From CBDCCT01 sp965214995 (GTDB taxonomy: Bacteria > Deinococcota > Deinococci > Deinococcales > Trueperaceae), in the NCBI GenBank assembly GCA_965214995.1, contig CBDCCT010000002.1:310001-374000 (forward strand): a stretch of 64,000 nucleotides of DNA. Direction: 5' to 3'. Of this stretch, positions 58,877 to 64,000 are shown piece by piece. A program made the translations under genes and the position numbers. Below the pieces are notes generated by a model, which had not been told where the DNA came from, did not search any database, and worked only from the letters and a program-made list of their open reading frames with translations. Positions within the stretch are counted from its first letter, which is position 1. Each line of letters starts with the position of its first letter.

Positions 58877-61232
58877 ATGCAGCGAAGCAGCTCATCAACA
58901 GAAACCAACATTCCACATACCAAGGCACATCAGATTGCAAGATCGTTTCAACGATACGAGTCAGATGATGCAAGCTCGACAAGTAGAAGTCGAGCAAGTA
59001 CTATACAGGAGGAGAAGAAAAATGAACTACCATTCCCTGCAGCAACACCGATTACACCCGAAGACAAGGTTCATGGCGCAAAAGAAGACCTGTTTGAAAG
59101 TGGTAACGATGACACGTCAGAGAACATTGAAGATGTTGAACCAGACATAAATGAGGATGATCTGACTGAAACCTTTGAGGAGCTTCCAGCTAATGTGCGA
59201 AGCCTAACTGAAAAGCCAGTAAAATAGATTTGAAGCTTTATGAAACTTTTTATGTTAATTGTTGAGCAGATTCCTTGAGTCACTTTCTGCAAGAGTTCAT
59301 CCCACCCCTCTTGCAGTAGATGCTCTTTCACAGCTTTTCCAGGACTTCTATGAGCAAGCTGAATTGAAGCTCTCAGAACATGTTGCCCGTATCGCATCAC
59401 AATCTTCAAGGGAGGCATCACCTGCCCCTTCAGTGTCTTCAAGGTCGTCAGCAAACTCAAAGAGTCGGACAAAGACTGGACCTGCTGTTCGTGGAGGCGA
59501 AGTCGATAATGATGGGGATGAACAGCAGCTCCTCACAGCATCCGAGATTGCATCCAAACGAAAAACAAGGAAGCTCCTTGAAATGAAGAAGATAGCTTAT
59601 GAAGAAGCAGTTGAGAGGCTAGTGTGTGCAAAGGTGCAGTATAACATTTAGACTGCTTTTACATATCATTTGCTTATAGTTGTTCAGGTTTATGATCGAA
59701 TATGGAGACATAGGAGCACTGATGATCAAGAACGTGACCAAAAACTTCAATCACGAGCTGCTGCTTTGTCATTGATTGGTATTGGGCTCAAAGAGCTCCA
59801 CTCCGGCACAGATGAAGCAGACCAAAATGCACGTAGCGTGTTAGTGAACAAAGAAGCTGACATCCGTGAATGGCTTGTCCAAGTAGCAGACGATCTTGCT
59901 CGCATGAATGAGAAGCACTATCCACTTGGAAAGCTTCAACACTTGATCACAGCCCACAAAAGCCTAGTAAAAATATTATCACGTCTTTTTCCGTCGTCAT
60001 CCTCAGCTGATGAAATTCTTCCGATGCTGATATATGCATTGGTAAACTCGTCTTGCGATGGTTTGCACGTTGTAAGCAACGTGAGTTTCATACAAAGATT
60101 CAGAGCGAGTAATAAACTAGATGGAGAGGCAGCCTACTGCCTTGTGAACTTGGAGGCTGCCATATCCTTTCTCGAAACCGTTGATCTATCATCTCTACGA
60201 AAGGAGGAAGCTTTGAGACAGGCATCGCAAGAATCGGCTACTCGGAGTAGATTAGAAAGCCAATCAAGTACTACACGACCACGTCATTCATCCAGTTCAA
60301 GTCTGATTATTGAAAACGCCAGTCGTGGCAGCCATCACAAAACCCTTTCGGTATCTTCGGACGATAATAGGCTATCTTCATCACCTGCCTCGTCTACTGC
60401 AAGCAATCAGGGACGGCTGAGCACTATTATTCAGACTCAAACTAATCGCTTGGAAGCTGTTCGAGGTGATATAATTGGTAGTGCCGATCAGGCATTTGAC
60501 AACATTAGTAGTACACTCGATAACAGTTTCAACTTTCTATTTGGACGGCTCAAAGAGCAATCAAAGAAAGGTAATATTGACGAGCGAGGGAATATTTTGC
60601 CGAAGACATTAGAAGATGCGCGAAAATTGGTAGGTACGCCTCCGCCAATGGATGAAGACACTGCAACAGTAGGCGCTGTGACTGCGAACAGAGAAAAGTC
60701 ATATTTTAGCGAAAATAAGTTAACAGGACCGGGGAATGATGGACGAACAGACAAGCGTCTCGTACACGACTCCGAGGATGAAATCTTGAAAAGGGGAGGA
60801 ATAACCAAGCGTAATACAATTCCTGGCGGCCAGGGTGAATTTTCATCTCAAGGCCCGACATCTGCGCCCAGTCAAGCTTCTGCTAGCAGTGCCGCAGTCG
60901 ATTCAATGCGCAATCTGGGCAATACCTTGAATCCGCTCAAAGCACTACCTAACATGAATATCATGCCGCGGTTTGGGCGTGGTGCTATGCCGGCTACACA
61001 ACCACTTCGGTCTCCATCGGAGAGGTTGCGGCATGATACTGATGGAGTCAAAGAGACTTCTGCTTCATCGACTGATGCGAGGGTAGCGGAGGAGCTCAGA
61101 AGGACAGCAGTGCCGTTGAGAAAGTTTCTAGAAATAAAAGACGTGAAAGAGCTAAAAATCAAGGACGTAGAAGAGTTATTAAATGATTATCGGCGACTGG
61201 CCCGTGGGATCAATAAAGCCATTAAAAGTTGA
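58877..61232 (+). CDS. VPS9-domain Rab5-type guanine nucleotide exchange factor
   Basis: Three exons, 58877-59218, 59280-59633 and 59688-61232; 746 aa. A disordered Ser/Glu-rich N-terminus precedes a helical bundle (LSQLFQDFYEQAELKLSEHV, LLEMKKIAYEEAVERLVCAKVYDRIW, SLIGIGLKEL). The VPS9 domain reads KLQHLITAHKSLVKIL, then DEILPMLIYALVNSSCDGLHVVSNVSFIQRF and AYCLVNLEAAISFLETV. A long Ser-rich region and a C-terminal helical part (LRKFLEIKDVKELKIKDVEELLNDYRRLARG) follow. VPS9 domains activate Rab5/Vps21 GTPases on endosomes. The acceptor of intron 1 is uncertain: 59279 fits the phase, but GCAG at 59269 precedes the conserved-looking FLESL. No CUE domain was recognised, so it may be a Muk1-like rather than a Vps9 orthologue. 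Confidence 0.87.
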
Positions 61233-61485
61233 ATCATCCTAGTTCCAGGCTGATACTGACCTATAAATTTATTTCGCCAACAAATTGTGAACAGAAGTTG
61301 CAATGGGCTAATATTTGTAGACATGCTTCACTTATTACTCCATGGTTCATATGCTCATTCTTTCCATCGCAGGTCTAGATACCCCTGATTATCATTATCC
61401 GGTTTTCTGTTTTTAAAAGATGATGCAAACAGCTATTCGATTGAACATAAAGTTACAAATACTGTCAGCTGCACCAACATATGAC
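61233..61485. other. Convergent 3' region, VPS9 gene / CDK11-like
   Basis: About 250 bases between converging stop codons. No other feature seen. Confidence 0.5.
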
Positions 61486-63203
61486 TCATACGAGCTTAAG
61501 CTGGAACCCAGCACCTGTCTCCTCAGTTTCTCTTCCGGCAAAAATATTACTAAAGTCTAAACTTTCGCCATTCAGCTGTGGAGCATCACCTCGTTTTGGC
61601 GCAGATGGGCTAGCTATTTTCCTGCGCCTTTCCTGGCCAGCCTTTGATGGGAACGTTGGAAACATGGCCGTTGACTTAGGCTTGGGATCTTCCTGAAAGT
61701 ATGCATGATGTAAAACCTCACTTGTTAAGGGCCGCTTACTCGGGTCGAGCGATAGTAACGATGTCAAGAGGCTAGAGCCCGCAAAAGTGAGAAAGGGAAA
61801 TCGGGTGCGAATAATAGTCCCAGTAGCAGCTGCGGCAGACGATGATGACGAGCGTGGAAGACGAAGAGCTTTGGCGTTTGGTAGGCGTCTGAAACCAGGC
61901 CAGGATGTTTCGTTGGGAGGTCCGCAAAGCTCAAAAATCTGCGATTCTCCATATTAGTCCATTTGTTGGAGGGATGATGGGTATTAGCGTTCAGTAACCG
62001 TTACACCGTACAATGTATAGCATACCGTCTCATCTTTATTGACTTACTTTTGATAATTCGTCGACCTCATTCTTACCCTGAACTATAGGCTCTTTGACAA
62101 GTAACTCGCCAAATATGCAACCGATACTCCACAAGTCGATAGCTTGGTCGTATTTCTCAGTGCCGAGAAGAAGCTCCGGAGCTCGGTACCATAAAGTAAC
62201 GACAAGTTGGGTCATATTTGACGGTAATGGGTCTGCGAAATAGCGAGCCATGCCAAAGTCTGCTATTTTGATCTCTCCCCGATTGTTCATAAGAATCTAA
62301 GTCGCTTCAGTTCTCTAGTATGTGAGAGATAGTGAGAGTCGTCCTACATTAGATGTCTTCAAGTCCCGCTACATCACAATTAGTTAACCCTAGCAATTTG
62401 TGCTTTTCGAACCTTACATGTAGTATCCAATGACCGTGCAAATAGTCCACAGCAGAAACAAGCTGTAGAATCAGAGTCTTAACTTCAGACGGTAGGAATG
62501 GCTCTGCCATATCCTCCTGCAACGTCTTCAAGTCGTGTTCGAGAAAGTCCATGACAAGAAAAACACTCGAAGAAGAATCAGCTGGCGATGTCATCGCGAC
62601 CATAAATCACTAAACCGCTCTCACAGACTCATTCATTGTGTCTCCTACCACCACCTCTCTCAGGTCGACAATGTGTCGATGTCTTGTCCTCGTCAGGGTC
62701 TGGATTTCGCGCAACGCGGTGACAGGAAAGCCTTCCTGCGCAATGTCCATCTTTAGTTTCTTCAGCGCGACAACCTCGCCGGTAGCTATCTCCTTGGCGC
62801 GCGATACCCATCCATACGAGCCCTCTTCGATATGATTAAGCTTCTCGAAATTGTCTACACGTCGGGCAGGTCCCCATGAGGGTGCATTGTAGCGCAAAAG
62901 CTTCACCGGCTCGTCTTCCTTTTCTGGCGAAAGGCGCCGCTTTTTCACGGGAGGACCCAAGCTGCCTGTCGATTCGCCTTCTTCGATGGCACTGGAATCT
63001 TTGAAGTTGTCTTTTGCTTGTGCTGGTTGTGGTTCTTCGCCCTGAAGTTTTTGTTCTTGTCGGCGCCGTTCAATGTCGGCTAGCTCTTGTTGCTTTGCAG
63101 CTTTGGCACGTTTCCGCTCCGCCTTTTCTCGCTTGCGTTGTTCTGCCTCGGCAATATCATCGTCATTGTCAGCCCATCGAGATGATGCTGTCCCGCCTGT
63201 CAT
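61486..63203 (-). CDS. Cyclin-dependent kinase, CDK11/PITSLRE type
   Basis: Five exons on the minus strand: 63203-62629, 62565-62418, 62368-62348, 62296-62048, 61938-61486; 481 aa. The N-terminus is a highly charged coiled-coil-like segment (EQRKREKAERKRAKAAKQQEL) with a basic VKKRRLSPEK. The kinase domain shows IEEGSYGWVSRAKE, VVALKKLKMD, and the cyclin-binding helix PVTALREIQTL in place of PITSLRE. VFLVMDFLEHDLKTL follows the first intron. The catalytic loop HRDLKTSN is encoded partly by a 21-nt exon, followed by IADFGMARY, the T-loop TQLVVTLWYRAPELLLG, and KNEVDELSKIFELCG. CDK11 kinases associate with cyclin L and act in transcription and splicing. The first donor (GTCTGT) is unusual but gives the correct phase and a family-like NDVFLVMDF. 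Confidence 0.9.
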
Positions 63204-63404
63204 GTGTGCGACTTGGGCCAGTAATTACATTATTGAATGTTATGCTTTGATAGTTAAAAGAAGCGAACGCCAAGAATAGCCATGTGGCTTCGCGTTACGA
63301 ATAATTATCTGATTGATGCTGACTAGATTCTAAGCCAAGCTCAATAGTTTCCAATGCTACTGAACTTAAAATGTACATGTCGCTCGTATCATGTTGCAAG
63401 CAAG
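63204..63404. promoter_or_regulatory. Compact divergent promoter, CDK11-like / NDUFAF7
   Basis: Only 201 bases separate the two start codons, so both genes must share this regulatory region. Confidence 0.55.
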
Positions 63405-64000
63405 ATGATATCCTATCGATCGGCTCAAAGATTGATTCAGCAGCGTAGATGGTCAACGGCATTCGCCAAACCGCTTGCGAGTTATGTAGCAGTCAGTTTT
63501 GTACTTTCTCTTCAAAATCATGAATATTGAATTTAGGTCAGAAGAGACTGATGTTTGTGAATTCAATATGAAAATTCCGAAGATTTCATAGATTACCGGC
63601 CCCATAACTCTGGCGGCGTATATGCGGCAATGCCTTACTTCTATCGACAGCGGGTATTATTCTCGTCCTGTCAAGAAAGATAAAGAAGGGGATCAATTTG
63701 GTACTAAGGGAGATTTCATCACCGCGCCTGAAATATCGCAGATATTCGGAGAGTTGGTAGGTGTATGGCTCTATGCAACATGGTTAGCACAAGGCGCAAG
63801 AGTTGGTCCCATTCACCTTATAGAGTTGGGTCCTGGGAGAGGAACATTGATGAATGATATATTAAGAGTTAGTAATAATTAATCTAGCTCGTCTGGTATT
63901 TATTATCTGTATCGAACGGCTGACGAATATAATGCAGACTTCACGGACATTCAAGAAATTTAGAGCGCTTATTGAGACTGTGTATCTTGTCGAAACAAGT
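63405..64000 (+). CDS. NDUFAF7: Mitochondrial arginine methyltransferase NDUFAF7/MidA, 5' part (runs off window)
   Basis: Partial gene with proposed exons 63405-63485, 63592-63867 and 63938-64000, still open at the window end. The first exon (MISYRSAQRLIQQRRWSTAFAKPLAS) looks like a mitochondrial presequence. Exon 2 has ITGPITLAAYMRQCLTS, GYYSRP, GDQFGTKGDFITAPEISQIFGELVGVWLY, and the SAM-binding IELGPGRGTLMNDILR. Exon 3 continues KKFRALIETVYLVETS. These match the DUF185/MidA family. NDUFAF7 dimethylates an Arg of the NDUFS2 (49-kDa) subunit early in complex I assembly. The family is certain. The intron 1 donor (GTAGCA) is not, and a missed small exon is possible. Confidence 0.88.

Overview
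The window is nuclear DNA of a filamentous ascomycete (Pezizomycotina). The evidence is short GT..AG introns of about 45-110 nt in most genes, a typical fungal gene set (ATG15, SFH5, an Ndt80-type regulator, a GPI-anchored CFEM-like protein), and a 12.4-kb AT-saturated block of nested retrotransposons that looks like the product of repeat-induced point mutation (RIP). No prokaryotic features, rRNA, tRNA or CRISPR array were recognised. The species cannot be named from the sequence.

Layout. 0.5-11 kb: UBC6-type ubiquitin-conjugating enzyme, a short-chain dehydrogenase (IRC24-like), NC2-beta/DR1, DID2/CHMP1 (ESCRT-III) and a VCX1-type Ca2+/H+ exchanger. 11.2-23.6 kb: a Ty1/copia-type element (82-bp LTRs, TATAA target duplication) whose reverse transcriptase gene is interrupted by a Ty3/gypsy chromovirus (245-bp LTRs, GATAA target duplication); both are full of stops. 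23.9-38.7 kb: a Kelch protein, then a run that matches the fungal N-acetylglucosamine (GlcNAc) catabolic cluster: GH3 glycosidase-GNAT fusion (nag3), NDT80-like regulator (ron1), hexokinase-like GlcNAc kinase (hxk3) and GlcNAc transporter (ngt1). 40.6-52.2 kb: SFH5, an MCP2-type mitochondrial UbiB kinase, a 437-bp MITE-like relic, a small secreted protein, a single-pass membrane protein, a tentative small gene and a large GPI-anchored repeat protein. 54.2-64 kb: an AGC (S6K-like) kinase, ATG15, a VPS9-domain Rab GEF, a CDK11/PITSLRE kinase, and the 5' part of NDUFAF7/MidA running off the end.

How the genes work together. In the GlcNAc cluster, chitin-derived sugars would be hydrolysed by Nag3, GlcNAc imported by Ngt1 and phosphorylated by Hxk3, with Ron1 as pathway regulator. 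The GlcNAc-6-P deacetylase and deaminase genes of the full cluster are not in this window. Several neighbouring genes belong to membrane traffic and degradation (UBC6, DID2, SFH5, ATG15, VPS9), but nothing here shows they are co-regulated.

Exon structures were worked out by hand from splice consensus, reading phase and family similarity. Most give coding lengths divisible by three, but all need transcript confirmation.
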